Assembly: GCA_963575745.1 (NCBI GenBank)
Contig: CAUYUJ010017985.1
Span: 142,112 to 206,111, forward strand
Direction of reading: 5' to 3'
Source of the DNA: Prorocentrum cordatum
Lineage: Eukaryota > Sar > Dinophyceae > Prorocentrales > Prorocentraceae
Length of the DNA: 64,000 nt
Shown here: piece by piece, positions 10,106 through 20,009 of the stretch
Numbering within the stretch: position 1 is the stretch's first letter
Layout: the number at the start of each line of letters is the position of its first letter
Translations under genes and position numbers: made by a program
The notes under the pieces: generated by a model
What the model was told of the DNA's origin: nothing
Seen by the model: the letters and a program-made list of their open reading frames with translations, nothing else
The model's database searches: none

Positions 10106-10309
10106 ACCCACGCCATCTGTTTTTTGCATCGCCGACCCCCCCCGGGGTCCCGACCCGCTCCCTGGGACAGACTTCTCATCCCGAGTCGTTCTGCACGGTC
10201 CTGGGGCTCGGCGAATGCCCCCAGAGGCAAAGCACATCAGAACACGGCCAGTCGTGTTTTTTGAAAGCGCGCCAGTGGATGACCCTGAATACACAAAAGG
10301 GTGTGTGTG

Positions 10310-10560
10310 TGTGCTCGCAGAACTTCCCCCCCTTCAAAGGGGGGGTGAGATTTTCGACCCCCCCCCCTCTCACTTTCTTAACGGGGGGGGGGTCCGAACC
10401 CCCTCCTCCCCCCCCCCCTTTGAAGGGGGGGAAGTGGTCCGGACCCCCCCCCCCCCTCCTTCCCTTGGCGCTGGAGGGGGGGGGAGGGTTCGACCCCCCC
10501 CCCCCTCCTTTGTGCTGAACAGGGGGCCGGGGAGGGGGCCTCTCCCGAAAGAGAGGGGGG
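10310..10560. repeat. Alternating poly-C and poly-G runs
   Basis: Runs of 7-12 C alternate with runs of 7-10 G around short AT-containing spacers (CTTCAAAG, TTTTCGA). Successive runs are complementary and can fold into many hairpins; G-quadruplexes are also possible. A similar block occurs at about 12,000-12,200. Coding is unlikely. Confidence 0.85.
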
Positions 10561-10571
10561 GTTCTGGCTTC

Positions 10572-11866
10572 GGGATAGTGAGTAGTGAGTAGTGAGTAGA
10601 GACTAGTGGGTAGTGAGTAGTGAGTAGCGAATAGTGAGTAGTGAGTAGATAGTAGCGAGTAGTGAGGAGTGAGTAGTGAGTAGTGAGTAGTGAGTAGGGA
10701 GTAGTGCGCAATGAGTAGTGAGTAGTGAGTAGTGGGTAGTGGGGAGTGGGTGGTGAGTAGTGAGTAGTGGCTAGGGAGTAGAGAGAAGTGAATAGAGAGT
10801 AGCGAGTAGGGCATTGTGAGTAGTGAGTAATGCGGAGGGAGTAGTCAATAGTGAATAGTGACTAGGGAGCCGGGAGTAGCGAGTAGGGAGTAGCGAGTAG
10901 TGGGCAGTGAGTAGTGAGTAGTGAGTAGTGAGTATTGAGTAGAAGGTAGTGGGGAGTGGGTTGTGAGTACTGGGTAGCGAGTAGGGGGTAGCGAGTAGTG
11001 CATAGTGAGCAGCGAGTAGGGCATTGTGGCATTGTGAGCAGTGAGTAGTAAGGAGGGAGTGGTCAGTAGTGAGTAGTGCGTAGGGAGTATTGAGTAGCGA
11101 GTAGGGAGTAGCGAGTACTGAGTAGTGAGTAATGAGTAAGGAGTAGTGAGTAGCAGCTAGCAATGATTAGTGAGTCGTGAGAAGTGAGAAGTGGGTAGTG
11201 AGTAGTGGGTAGGGCGCAGGGAGTAGCGAGTAGAGAGTAGTGAGTAGTGAGTACTGAGTCCTGAGTAGTGAGTAGTGGGTACTGAGTAGTCAGTAGTTAG
11301 TAGTGACGTGCGACTAGTGACTAGTGCGTAGGAAACTGGGAGTAGGGAGTAGTGAATATTGAGAAGTGCGTAGTGCGTAGTTGGTAGTGAATATTGCATA
11401 TCGGGTAGCGAGTAGCGAGTAGGGAGTAGCGAGTAGTGAGTAGTGAGTAGTGAGCAGTGAGTATAGTGTAAGGAGTAGTGAGTGGCGAGTAGCGAGCAGC
11501 GGATAGTGAGTAGTGAGTTGTGAGCAGTGAGCAGTGAGTAGTGACTTGTAAGTACTCAGTAGTGGGTAGTGGATCGTGGCTACTGGGTAGTGATTAGTGG
11601 TTAATGAGTACTGAGTAGTGGGTAGTGAGTAGTATTCAGTGATCAGCGAGTATTGCGAAGTGTGTAGTGGATAGTGAGTATTGAGTAGTGAGTTGGGAGC
11701 AGTGAGTAGTGAGTAGTGAGTAGTGACTAGTGGGTAGTGGGTAGTGCGTAGTGCGTAGTGAGTAGTGAGTCGTGAGTAGTGAGCAGTGAGTAGTGAGAAA
11801 TGAGTATCGAGTAGCGGGTAGTGAGTAGTAGGTAGTGAGTCGTGAATAATGAACACTGAGTACTGT
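10572..11866 (+). repeat. Degenerate GTAGTGA heptamer array
   Basis: About 1.3 kb of imperfect tandem 7-mers, consensus GTAGTGA, with many single-base variants (GTAGCGA, GTAGGGA, GTATTGA, GTAGTGG). It runs directly into GGTTCGGGTTTGGGGTTAGG at about 11,878-11,900. On the - strand it produces Tyr, Ser, Leu and Thr-rich artefactual frames (HYSLLTT). Confidence 0.9.
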
Positions 11867-11940
11867 TTGGGGCTAGGGTTCGGGTTTGGGGTTAGGGTTA
11901 CGGGTGGTCGGGGTGGTAGCGTTGGGGTGGTAGGGGTCGG
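11867..11940 (+). repeat. Telomere-like interstitial repeat
   Basis: GGGGCTAGGGTTCGGGTTTGG, GGGGTTAGGGTTACGGG and following GGTGG motifs resemble degenerate TTTAGGG/TTAGGG telomere repeats. They abut the heptamer array. With flanking sequence on both sides this is interstitial, or it is the scar of an end-to-end joining event. Confidence 0.6.
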
Positions 11941-12368
11941 GTTCCGGAGCCAGGAGGCGCCGTTGCGAAAGGGGTGGAGGAGGGGGGTCGAATTGGCGGC
12001 CAAAGGGGGGAGGGAGGGGGGGGGGTGACCCCCCCCCGTTTTTGAAAAGGGGGGGTGGGGGGGTCCCCCGACGATGGACCGGAAAGGGGGGGAGGGGGGG
12101 TGTTCCCCGACGACGGACCGGGAAATGGGGGGGGGGAGGGGGGGGGGTCCTAGACGACGGATCGGGGAAAAGGGGGGGGGTCCCACCCCCCCCCCCAGCG
12201 GCGCGCCCTTTGTTTTTTCTCTCACTACGCGAGCATGTCTCGGTATGGCAACCTTGCAGGGACGAGGCGGAAAAGGAGGAGGAGGATAAGGAGGAGGAGG
12301 AGGAGGAGGAGGAGGAGGAGGAGGAGGAGGAGGAGGAGGACGACGACCGGGGGCGGCGGAGGAGGCAG

Positions 12369-12461
12369 ACGACCCGATCGGAGGTGTGGGTCGGCAACAT
12401 CCCGTTGCACTCCACGGAGCTCGGGCTCACGGCGTACTTCGAGCAGTACGGCCCGGTGAAG
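12369..12461 (+). CDS. Multi-RRM protein, exon a (RRM1 strand 1, helix 1, strand 2)
   Basis: This exon encodes the first third of an RNA recognition motif. RNP2 is VWVGNI, followed by the helix with TAYFEQYGPVKE, the usual hydrophobic pattern of RRM helix 1 and strand 2. The acceptor is probably GGAGGCAG at 12,367-12,368, right after a GGA tract; the frame is also open upstream through that tract. The end is GTGAAG before GAGCCC, a GA-type donor. Joined to exon b it reads VKE-VILKT. RRM proteins of this type bind single-stranded RNA in splicing, transport or translation. Upstream exons and the start codon were not found. Confidence 0.8.
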
Positions 12462-12516
12462 GAGCCCCCCCTTCTCGCGCCCACTCGTCATCGTCGTCGT
12501 CGTCGTCGTTGTCGTA

Positions 12517-12547
<31 letters not shown>

Positions 12548-12779
12548 AGTCGTCGTCGTAGTAGTCGTCGTTTGCATGAGGAGGGGAAAAAAGGGGAGAC
12601 TGGAGGAGAGGGGGATGAGGAGGGAGTGTGGGGAAGTGGGCGAGAGACACGGGAGGGAGAAGTTGGGGGAAGGATGGGGGACTGGTTTTGGCACTGGAGG
12701 GGAGGGACATGAGGAGGGAAAAGGAGGATAAGGGGGGTGCAGCGAGAAACAGGGGGAAAGAAGGATGGGGAGCGGGATG

Positions 12780-12975
12780 GCGAGGGGGAGGAGGAGTTGG
12801 AGTTGGAGTTGGAGTTGGAGTTGGAGGAGGAGGAGGAAAGGAGGAGGGAGGAGGAGGAGGGGAGGAGGAGGAGGAGGAGGAGGAGGAGTAGGAGGAGGAG
12901 CCGGAGGAGGAGGAGGAGGAGGCGGAGGAAGAGGAGGAGGAGGATGAGGACGAGGAGGACGAGGGGGAGGGAGAG
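12780..12975 (+). repeat. GGA/GTTGGA purine tract
   Basis: (GGAGTT)n followed by (GGA)n with interruptions. All large open frames here (Glu, Gly or Arg-rich on +, Ser, Leu or Pro-rich on -) follow from the repeat. Confidence 0.9.
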
Positions 12976-13227
12976 GGGCAGGTACGGGGGAAAGACGACT
13001 CCAGGCCACCACTCACACAACCCCCGCGCCCCGCGGCGCGCCCCCCCGACCCCGCGCTCCGCAGCGGCGGCCGCCTCCTCCTAGCAACCCTGAACAGAGG
13101 GCCCGAGAGGTGGCCCCAGCGAGACGCTCTTTGCCCCGCACGAGCGCTGCATTTACTCACGCCGGGCGAGGGGGTATCCGCTCAGTGCTTGCCCCAGCGC
13201 AGTTGGATCTCCTCAATCGGTGACTGC

Positions 13228-13351
13228 GTGAACCCTGCCCCCACCCCCCACGATTTCTAAGGGGTGGGTGGGTCACTTTGTTCGGGAGCTCCCGAGCGAA
13301 ATTAACCCCGACCCCTCCTTAGAAATCGTGGGGGGTGGGGGCAGGGTTCAC
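13228..13351. mobile_element. Palindromic MITE, family F3, copy 1
   Basis: A 124 bp near-perfect inverted repeat. GTGAACCCTGCCCCCACC leads to CACGATTTCTAAGG at the left, with the full complement at the right. The centre has TTCGGGAGCTCCCGAG, itself a palindrome. A second copy at about 17,915-18,066 has the same CACGATTTCT and the same centre. No coding. Confidence 0.75.
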
Positions 13352-13778
13352 ATGTGGTCATCTGCTCACGCATACGCCTTTTGAGGAAGCTGGCACGCAA
13401 TTCGTAACTTTGGCATCCTGTTGTCTGGAGGTACAACACAAATCACGCCGGGCTGACCGCAAAGTTTGCCAAGGGGACAGGGGGGCTCTAAGCGTTTGCC
13501 AAGGGGTGTGTGTCTGGGCCAGCCCAGCTCATAAGTGGCTTATGCATGCCCCACATGGCCTGGTGGGACATATTCTCCGCCGAGTGGGCCGAACCCACTT
13601 CGCCCAGATCGTTAACACCCCCAAGCCATTTTTAGGGCATTTGCCGCCCCACTATAAGCAAGCTTTGGCCAGGTATTACCACCGTGGCATCCGTCCTCCC
13701 CCTATCCCCTCAGCACCCCCCGCGGTCATCCCAGTGGGCGCTGCAGTTTTTTCACACCGGGCGGTTTCGCCTGGTGTC
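13352..13778. other. Intronic sequence without recognised features
   Basis: Mixed-composition DNA in the first large intron of the RRM gene. No domain, repeat or RNA gene was recognised. TTTGCCAAGGGG occurs twice (about 13,465 and 13,495), a short local duplication. Confidence 0.3.
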
Positions 13779-14140
13779 GGGCCTCAGGACCCTCGCAGAT
13801 CGATCTGGCTCGAGGGATGCCGCGGAGGGACGGGGTCCAGGGCTCCAGTCGTCGGACGGGCGCGGCGCCGTGGCGCCGACAGGCGCGACGTGTGGCCGTG
13901 GCGCCTGCGCGCCGTCGCACGGCTGGCTTTCTCCGCTCTCGCCTCCCTTCCCGCAAGTTCCGCGGACCTCCAGCTTCTCTCTCCCAGGCGTTCGGCGATC
14001 GGCGCTTTGGCTTCCCCCGAGATCGCGGCATCACTAACAAGATGCAGCATCGTAGCAAATCACGACCAGAACTCCAGACCCACTCTGTCTGCTGCATTCT
14101 TCGAGCCGCGTCGATCCGCGAGGGTCCCCAGTCCCGAATT
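13779..14140. mobile_element. Inverted-repeat element, family F10
   Basis: The left arm includes GGACCCTCGCAGATCGATCT and GGCTCGAG; the right arm carries the complement (CGAGCC, TCGATCCGCGAGGGTCCCC). The arms are about 60 bp and about 75-80 percent alike by eye; total length is about 360 bp. A further match lies inward (GGGTCCAG/CTCCAGACCC). No coding domain. Confidence 0.55.
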
Positions 14141-14639
14141 ACGGTGGGGGCGTTCGTGCCCAGGAGGCTTCAGAACTTCGGACCCTGAAGCACTTCTTAT
14201 CCGATGAGAGTGGCGATGATGTCCGCGGCCATGCCTCGTTTGGTGTTCCACCCGCTCCCAGACCCTGCACTCCGGAGGGAGGGAGGAGGGATTGACATGG
14301 AGGGCTAGGGAGGGATTGGGGATGGAGGGAGGAGTGAGGGCGGAGGAGGAGGGCGGCGGAGGGAGGAGGAGGAGTAGGGGGAGGAAGGAGGGGATGGAGG
14401 GGGAGATGAGGAGTGGAGGAGGAGAGGGAGGAGAGGGAGGAGGGAGGAAGATGTTCCTTGTCCACTGCCCTCGCTGCAGGGTGCAGCGGCCCCAGGCGAG
14501 CACACGGCGACGCCAGGATGATGTTCGGGTCATCGCTCGACTCTCCGGTGGCCCTCCGGGGCGATCCCGGCACCCCATGGCACGCTCTCTGCGAGGCGCC
14601 GTCGCTGGAACGTACCCCGAGGCGGAAGCACCGCCGAGG

Positions 14640-15390
14640 ACCGACGAAACGCCCGAAAACCCTCCCCTCCTCCCTCCTCCCTCCTCCCTCCTCCCTCCTC
14701 CCTCCTCCCTTTCTCCCCTCCTCCCTCCCCCCTCCTCCTCCTCCTCCTCCTCCTCCTCCTCCTCCTCCGCCTACCTCCTCCTCCTCCCTCCTCCTCCCCC
14801 CCTGCCCCCCTCCCCCCTCCTCCCTCCTCCCTCCTCCTCCTCCCTCCTTTCCTCTCCCTCCTTCCCCCTTCCTCCCCAGTCCTCCTCTCATCCTCCTCCT
14901 CCTCCGCCTCCTCCTCCTCATTCTCCTCCTCCTCCTCCTCCTTCCTCCTCCTCCTCCTCTCCTCCTCCTCCTCCTCCTCCTCTCCTCCTCCCTCCTCCCT
15001 ACCTCCCTCCTCCCTCCTCCCTCAGCCCTCCTCCTCCTCTCGTCCTCCTCCCCCCTCCCTCCGCCCTCCTCCCCTCCTCCCTCTACCCTCCTCCCTAACT
15101 CCTCCCTCCTCGCCTCCCGCCTCCCTCCTCCTCCTCCCTCCTCCCTCCTCCTCCTACTCCTCCCTCCTCTCTCCTCCCTCCTCCGTCCCCCTTCCCCCTC
15201 CTCGCCTCCTCCTCCTCTCCTCCTCCTCCTCCTCCTCCTCCTCCTCCTCCTCCTCCTCCTCCTCCTCCTCCTCCTCCTCCCTCTCCCTCCTCCCTCCTCC
15301 ATCCTCCTCCTCCCTCCTCCTCCTCTCTCCTCCCTCCCCCCTCCCCCCCCCCTCCTCCCTCCTCCCTCTCCCCTCCTCCCTCTTCGAGCG
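14640..15390 (+). repeat. TCC trinucleotide array
   Basis: About 750 bp of (TCC)n with CTCCC interruptions on the + strand, opposite in strand to the more frequent GGA tracts. Long Pro, Ser or Leu frames on + and Gly, Arg or Glu frames on - are artefacts. Confidence 0.95.
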
Positions 15391-15540
15391 AGCGAGCACG
15401 GCCGAAGGGTCGGGCGGACGGCGACGGGGGCCTTGCCCAGACTTTCGGGTGAAGAGAGCTATGCACATGCACCGATCCTGACAACGTCCATCCTTGACCC
15501 AGGATCGGTGCATATACCTTCCTGGCCAAGGTAAGAGGGC

Positions 15541-15800
15541 GTATGCACCGATTCCGTGGCTCAGGATGGGCCTGGCCAGAGTCGGTGAATGTGCATAGTT
15601 CTCTTTCCTCTAGACTTGCTCGCGTCTTGACCAAACTCAGGGCGGGAGGTTTTTGGTTGTCTTCGGCCTCGTATGCACCGATTCCGTGGCTCAGGATGGG
15701 CCTGGCCAGAGTCGGTGAATGTGCATAGTTCTCTTTCCTCTAGACTTGCTCGCGTCTTGACCAAACTCAGGGCGGGAGGTTTTTGGTTGTCTTCGGCCTC
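15541..15800 (+). repeat. Perfect 130 bp tandem duplication
   Basis: Positions 15,541-15,670 and 15,671-15,800 appear identical by eye, both beginning GTATGCACCGATTCCGTGGC and ending GGTTGTCTTCGGCCTC. Upstream (about 15,460-15,530) are partial inverted versions of the GCACCGATCCTG motif. Identity implies a very recent duplication or an assembly artefact. Confidence 0.9.
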
Positions 15801-15882
15801 TGGTGGCACTTACCGGGGCCCAGGACCGTCAATACACGACGCAGGATAAAGAACCGGTCCAGAGACCCCGTTTGTCGAGTAG

Positions 15883-16050
15883 GGGATCGACTACATAATC
15901 GATTTACCCCAAAATTGGTTCGCCGTCGAATCTACGAAAAATATGTAGAATGTTCCGTAGATCAGATCTACGGGACATTCTACGTTTTTGCTGGTAGATT
16001 CCACGGATGACACCCAATTCTGCGGTTCATCAGCTCTGCACTCGATCACC
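15883..16050. mobile_element. Palindromic element, family F9
   Basis: About 80 bp arms. The core is GTAGAATGTTCCGTAGATC facing AGATCTACGGGACATTCTAC, a near-perfect hairpin. Outside it the arms diverge (ATCGACTACATAATCGATTT against the complement of CTCTGCACTCGATCAC). AT-richer than its surroundings. Only one copy was seen. Confidence 0.6.
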
Positions 16051-16334
16051 TGCTCCAGTTTTGAAACAAAAACAGGGTGCCACATGCCTGGGTGCCTCCC
16101 TCCCTCCCTCCCCCCGCCTTTCCCCCCCCAGACCCCCGACGTCGTGATTTTGCTCATGACGTCGACCCCCGGAGGTCTCGACCCCTTTCCGAGGAACCGG
16201 GTTTTCATCCTGAGTCGTTTCTTTGGACGGCCCCAGGGCCCGGGAAGGGCCCCCTAGAGACCGAAATTAGCGAAAGACCTCCCGTCGTGATCTTGTCGCG
16301 ACGCGAGGAGGTCTGGGTCCCCCGACGTCCCCAG

Positions 16335-16417
16335 GAGGTCATCCTGAAGACCGACAAGTTCACCGGGGAGTTCCGGGGTTTCGGCTTCGTCATCTTCCAC
16401 AGCGCCAGCTCGGCCAG
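16335..16417 (+). CDS. Multi-RRM protein, exon b (RRM1 strand 2-3, RNP1)
   Basis: 83 nt. It encodes VILKTDKFTGEFRGFGFVIF and HSASSA. RGFGFVIF matches the RNP1 octamer (K/R-G-F/Y-G/A-F-V-x-F/Y), with the aromatic residues that stack on RNA. The acceptor is CGTCCCCAG before GAGGTC. The end is GGCCAG before GACGGC, a GA donor; CAGGA is shared with the next acceptor (GGGCAGGAG). Phase 2 at the end matches exon c, restoring AGG (Arg). This exon, with a near-ideal RNP1, is the firmest identification in the window. Confidence 0.9.
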
Positions 16418-16550
16418 GACGGCAGACTCCGACTCGGCTCCGCCCCCGCCGGCCGCTCCCGCGTCCCGCCGCCGCCTGCGCCGCCGCTCCGCCGCCGCCC
16501 CTGGCGACGAGAAAGCCAGCGCGGCAGCTGGGGCGCTCCCTGGCAAATCG

Positions 16551-16581
<31 letters not shown>
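16551..16581 (+). repeat. 31-base poly-C run
   Basis: An uninterrupted homopolymer of 31 C. Capable of i-motif or G-quadruplex formation. The true length is uncertain because such runs are error-prone in sequencing. Confidence 0.9.
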
Positions 16582-16583
<2 letters not shown>

Positions 16584-17433
16584 GGGGCTCGCTTCGATTC
16601 CTACGAATCGATTCGGTTCGACTTCATGCATCCCGATTCCGATTCGGTTCGACTCCGGATTCCGATAAGGACCCCGATTTCCTGATGGTGACTTACAGCT
16701 CTGCCTTCTGCCGATTCGACTCCTCCCGACTTGGCTGCCGATTTCCGCCGATTCCATTCACTTCGATCTCCGATTCAACTTGTCGATTCGATTCTGGGCT
16801 CTCCTGCCTCCTGCGCACAGGTGCCTGTTCTCAAGGTACGGTTCGCGTTGTAAGGATGGCGTTTCGGTCGGCCCGTTCGTTCTGCTCCCAGCCATCACCT
16901 ACCATCCCTCAGCCCAGAGGCCTACGCATCATCGTGGCCTGCGTAGGCATGGCCATGTGGATGCCTCGGCCTGCTACTGCTGATGCCCGGGCATCCGCAT
17001 GGTTAACCATGCCTGCGCACGCACCGATGGGATGCGTGCATGGACGTGGCTGGGCGTAGCAGATGCCCAGGCATCGACCTGGTGATGCCCAGGCATCGAA
17101 CCGGCGACGTCTGGGCCTCCACGGGTCAGGGTGCCAGAGCCAGTGGGCCGTGCCAGAAGAGCGTCCGCCGTGGCGTCGCTGGCCCGCTGATTGCCCGCCG
17201 TCCCCCACCTTCAGGGGCAACGATAGGGGGGGGACAGGCAGAGGGGTGGATGCATCGATCCCCAAATCGCCCATTGATCGCCGACAGAGGTCTGATAGCC
17301 CCAACCAGTCCAGGAAGGTGCGGATGCGCTATTGGGGGCCTGTCGCCGATCTACCGGCGATGTATCGCCGATTCCAGGTATATGCACCCCCCCCTATGCC
17401 ACTCTCCCCCTGTCGTTGTCCCTCCCACCTTGG

Positions 17434-17610
17434 TCGGCTACACATGGGAGTGACCCTTATTGGCATCTGGTGCGGGCACACCGAGGCCCCCAGATGCCTG
17501 AATTCGATGCGATGTAGCGGCGTGTGCGCTCGGGATCGGCCTCCCCGCGGCCCCCGGAAGTCTCGCACATGAGGTCACTCTTGCCTAGGGTCGCTTTTGC
17601 GTGTAGCCGA
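17434..17610. mobile_element. MITE, family F5, copy 1
   Basis: A 177 bp element with ends TCGGCTACACATGGGAGTGA and TTTTGCGTGTAGCCGA in inverted orientation. It is flanked by the perfect 5 bp direct repeat CTTGG (17,429-17,433 and 17,611-17,615). Terminal TCGG and the 5 bp duplication match family F1, so both probably use the same transposase type. Related copies are at 25,686-25,843 and 36,776-36,970. Confidence 0.8.
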
Positions 17611-17914
17611 CTTGGAGATAGCGTGCACCGAAGAAGCCCTGGCATGGGGATATCGTGCATAGAATGGACCCTCGCGGTGGGATCGCCTCACAGGGATAGC
17701 GTGGTTTTCGGAGATCGATGTTGCTACCTTTCCAACACCAATCGTGATGCCCCCTCTGGCCGTTTGCGCACGCCTGGGACAGAGGCGGTCGGGTCATCAC
17801 GCCAGGGGGGGGGGGGCACGGAGCGGTGGAGGCCTGGCCGCGCCCGAGAGCCCCCCCCCCGCAGAGGCCCCAACAGCACAGCCCAAGCCTTGCGGGCCCC
17901 TGGAACCCACATCT

Positions 17915-18066
17915 GGGGGGCCACATGCGAGCCCTACCCCTACCCCCCACGATTTCTCAGGGGGAGGGTGGGGTTCACTTCGTTCGGGAGCTCCCGAGCC
18001 AAGTGAACCCCACCCTCCCCCTCAAAAATCGTGGGGGGTAGGGGTAGGGTTCGCATGCGGCCCCCG
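17915..18066. mobile_element. Palindromic MITE, family F3, copy 2
   Basis: The arms GGCCACATGCGAGCCCTACC and CCCCCCACGATTTCT face their complements. The centre TTCGGGAGCTCCCGAG is identical to copy 1. Nearly the whole 150 bp can fold into one hairpin. Confidence 0.75.
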
Positions 18067-18597
18067 AACATCCTCGAACCTCGAGGGGCCTCCCTCCAGA
18101 GCCCGCTGGCTCCCCCCCATCCACCTCGCATCGTGCCCACGCCGCAGAACCAGTGCACGCCCCCCTTCCGCTTGCGCTCTCGGCACTGCGGCGCCCCCGC
18201 TCCGTCCATGGGAGGACCGCGCCCCCGGCCGGCGCTCCGGCGCATGTCCGAGCGCGCGCCCCGTGGCATGTTACCAGCCTCGATCTTATCCCTCTCCCTC
18301 AGATTGACACACCAAAAGGCGATGAAAAATCTTAGGGATGCGCCCTCAAGAAACAAGGGAATCCCTAAGATTGGCATCGTGATGAGGAGATGCCCAGCAT
18401 AGGGATAGGGATATGTTGCAGGCTGGTAAGCATGGTTTGGACGCGTGTGCCTCTCTTTTCGTCTCGGCGAGGGGCCACCGAGGAGCATATTTTGGGCCAT
18501 CCTGCGAAGCACACGCGCACGACAATCGCAGCATGCACGGGGAGCGGGCGTCCGAGCGATGGCGAGGTCTGTCCATCCAGAGCCCGCCTTGGGGAAA

Positions 18598-18798
18598 ACT
18601 CCTCCTCCTCCTCCTCCTCCTCCTCCTCCTCCTCCTCCTCCCCCTCCTCCTCCTCCTCCTCTCCTCCTCTCCTCCCTCCCTCCTCTCCTCCTCCTCCTCC
18701 TCCTCCTCCTCCTCCTCCTCCTCCTCCTCCTCTCCCTCCTCCTCCTCCTCCTCCTCGCTCCTCCTCCTCCTCCTCCTCCTCCTCCTCCTCCTCCTCCC
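18598..18798 (+). repeat. TCC trinucleotide array
   Basis: About 200 bp of (TCC)n with few interruptions, in the intron upstream of exon c. Open Pro, Ser or Leu frames here are artefacts. Confidence 0.95.
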
Positions 18799-19699
18799 CA
18801 CGCTGCCCTTCTCTTCTTCCCCATCAGGTCGATCCCCGGGCCCCTCCCGGGGGTCCCTCCCGGCCAGCTGCTCGAGAGCCGCGCCTAGCCGCGGCGACGA
18901 GAAGCTTCAGAGATCCCCAGGCACGCAGCAGCCGCGCCCAGTCGGCGCGCCAGCAGGGAAGACTGCGACAGGTGACAGCGTGCGAGCGCATGCGAGAATA
19001 CATGGATGCATTGTGAAATGATCGACCGTACTGCAGGCGGCCCGATTGCCGACAAAGGCTTGGTATCCTATGGGGCGCGATGCGAAGACCTGCAGACAGT
19101 GCGGAAACGACGACCTCGCCGGAGGTCTGAATCGGAAGACTCTTGGAGCCTCCTGGCAGGAGCGGCCCCACCGGCCTGATCCTGGGGTGCGCCTGGACCA
19201 GATGTTCGATCACAATCTGGCCGTCGCGGCGAGACATCCAGGGGTGGCCTGGACGCCTCCCAGCGGATCGCCCGTTCCTGCTTACCAGTGCCCGCCCTAA
19301 GGATGATACCCCTCTGGCCATATGCACACGTCTTGGTGGGAAGCGGTCGGGTCGTCACCGCGGGGGGTGGGGTCAGGGAACGAGCTGAGGAGGTCTGGCC
19401 GCGCCCGAGACCCCCCCTTTGGGGTGACGTTACGATCGCAGGTCTTAGTCCGCTCAACGCAAACAGAAGGGGAGGAGGAGGAGGAGGTCGAGGAGGAAGA
19501 GGAGTAGGAGGAGGAGGAGGAGGAGGAGGAGGAGGAGGAGGCTGAGGAGGAGGAGGCGGAGGAGGAGGAGGAGGCGGAAATCTGTTTCATCGTGATTTGT
19601 TTTATCATGCTGGAGTCCCCTTCCCAGTAGTAGGGAAGATGGCACTTTTCATCACCAGGGGATTTTTTTGGAAGGGAAAACCCTGGATCCTCTGGGCAG

Positions 19700-19799
19700 G
19701 AGCGTCCTCGACAGCTACGACTTCAACTACTACGAGGGGCAGTGGATCGAGTGCCGCGCCGCCGAGCCGGACCTGGGCAGGGGCAAGGGCGGTGGCAAG
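19700..19799 (+). CDS. Multi-RRM protein, exon c (RRM1 strand 4 and linker)
   Basis: 100 nt. It encodes SVLDSYDFNYYEGQWIECRA followed by a Gly/Lys-rich linker (LGRGKGGGK). The residues before and after YEGQWIECR fit the end of helix 2, the loop and strand 4 of an RRM. The acceptor is CTCTGGGCAG. The first base G completes the split Arg codon from exon b. It ends GGTGGCAAG before GCCCCC, a GC donor in phase 0. Joined to exon d, the linker continues GGGK-GSGEVSEK. Confidence 0.82.
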
Positions 19800-20009
19800 G
19801 CCCCCCTGGCACTTCAACGCGAGAAGGGGGAGGGGAGGATGAAGGAGCGAGGAGCGAGGATAGAGGAGGGGGAGGGGAGGAGGGGAGGATAGAGGAGCGA
19901 GGTGGGGAGGATAGAGGAGCGAGGAGGGGGGAGGGGGAGGGGGAGGGGAGGATGAAGGAGCGAGGAGCAGTGGGGAGGGCCCCTGGCCCATGCCTGCGGA
20001 ACCGTTTTG

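Larger units (their letters stand above)
12462..16334 (+). other. Intron a-b of the RRM gene
   Basis: About 3.9 kb. It holds TCG and GGA tracts, an F3 hairpin (13,228-13,351), an inverted-repeat element (13,779-14,140), a TCC array (about 14,640-15,390), a perfect 130 bp tandem duplication and a hairpin element (15,883-16,050). AGGAG occurs at both ends (GTGAAGGAG and CCCAGGAG), so the exact junction can slide by five bases. No other gene was seen inside. Confidence 0.65.
16418..19699 (+). other. Intron b-c of the RRM gene
   Basis: About 3.3 kb. It contains a 31-base poly-C run, a degenerate CGATTC-rich block (about 16,590-16,790), F5 and F3 palindromic elements, a TCC array (18,598-18,798) and a GGA tract (about 19,470-19,580). 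GATGCCCAGGCATC palindromes cluster at 16,985-17,100. No other gene was recognised. Confidence 0.6.

Noticed and set aside
10572-11866. Minus strand Tyr/Ser/Leu-rich frames (HYSLLTT repeats)
   Set aside because: Direct translation of the GTAGTGA heptamer array; frames end and restart with each indel.
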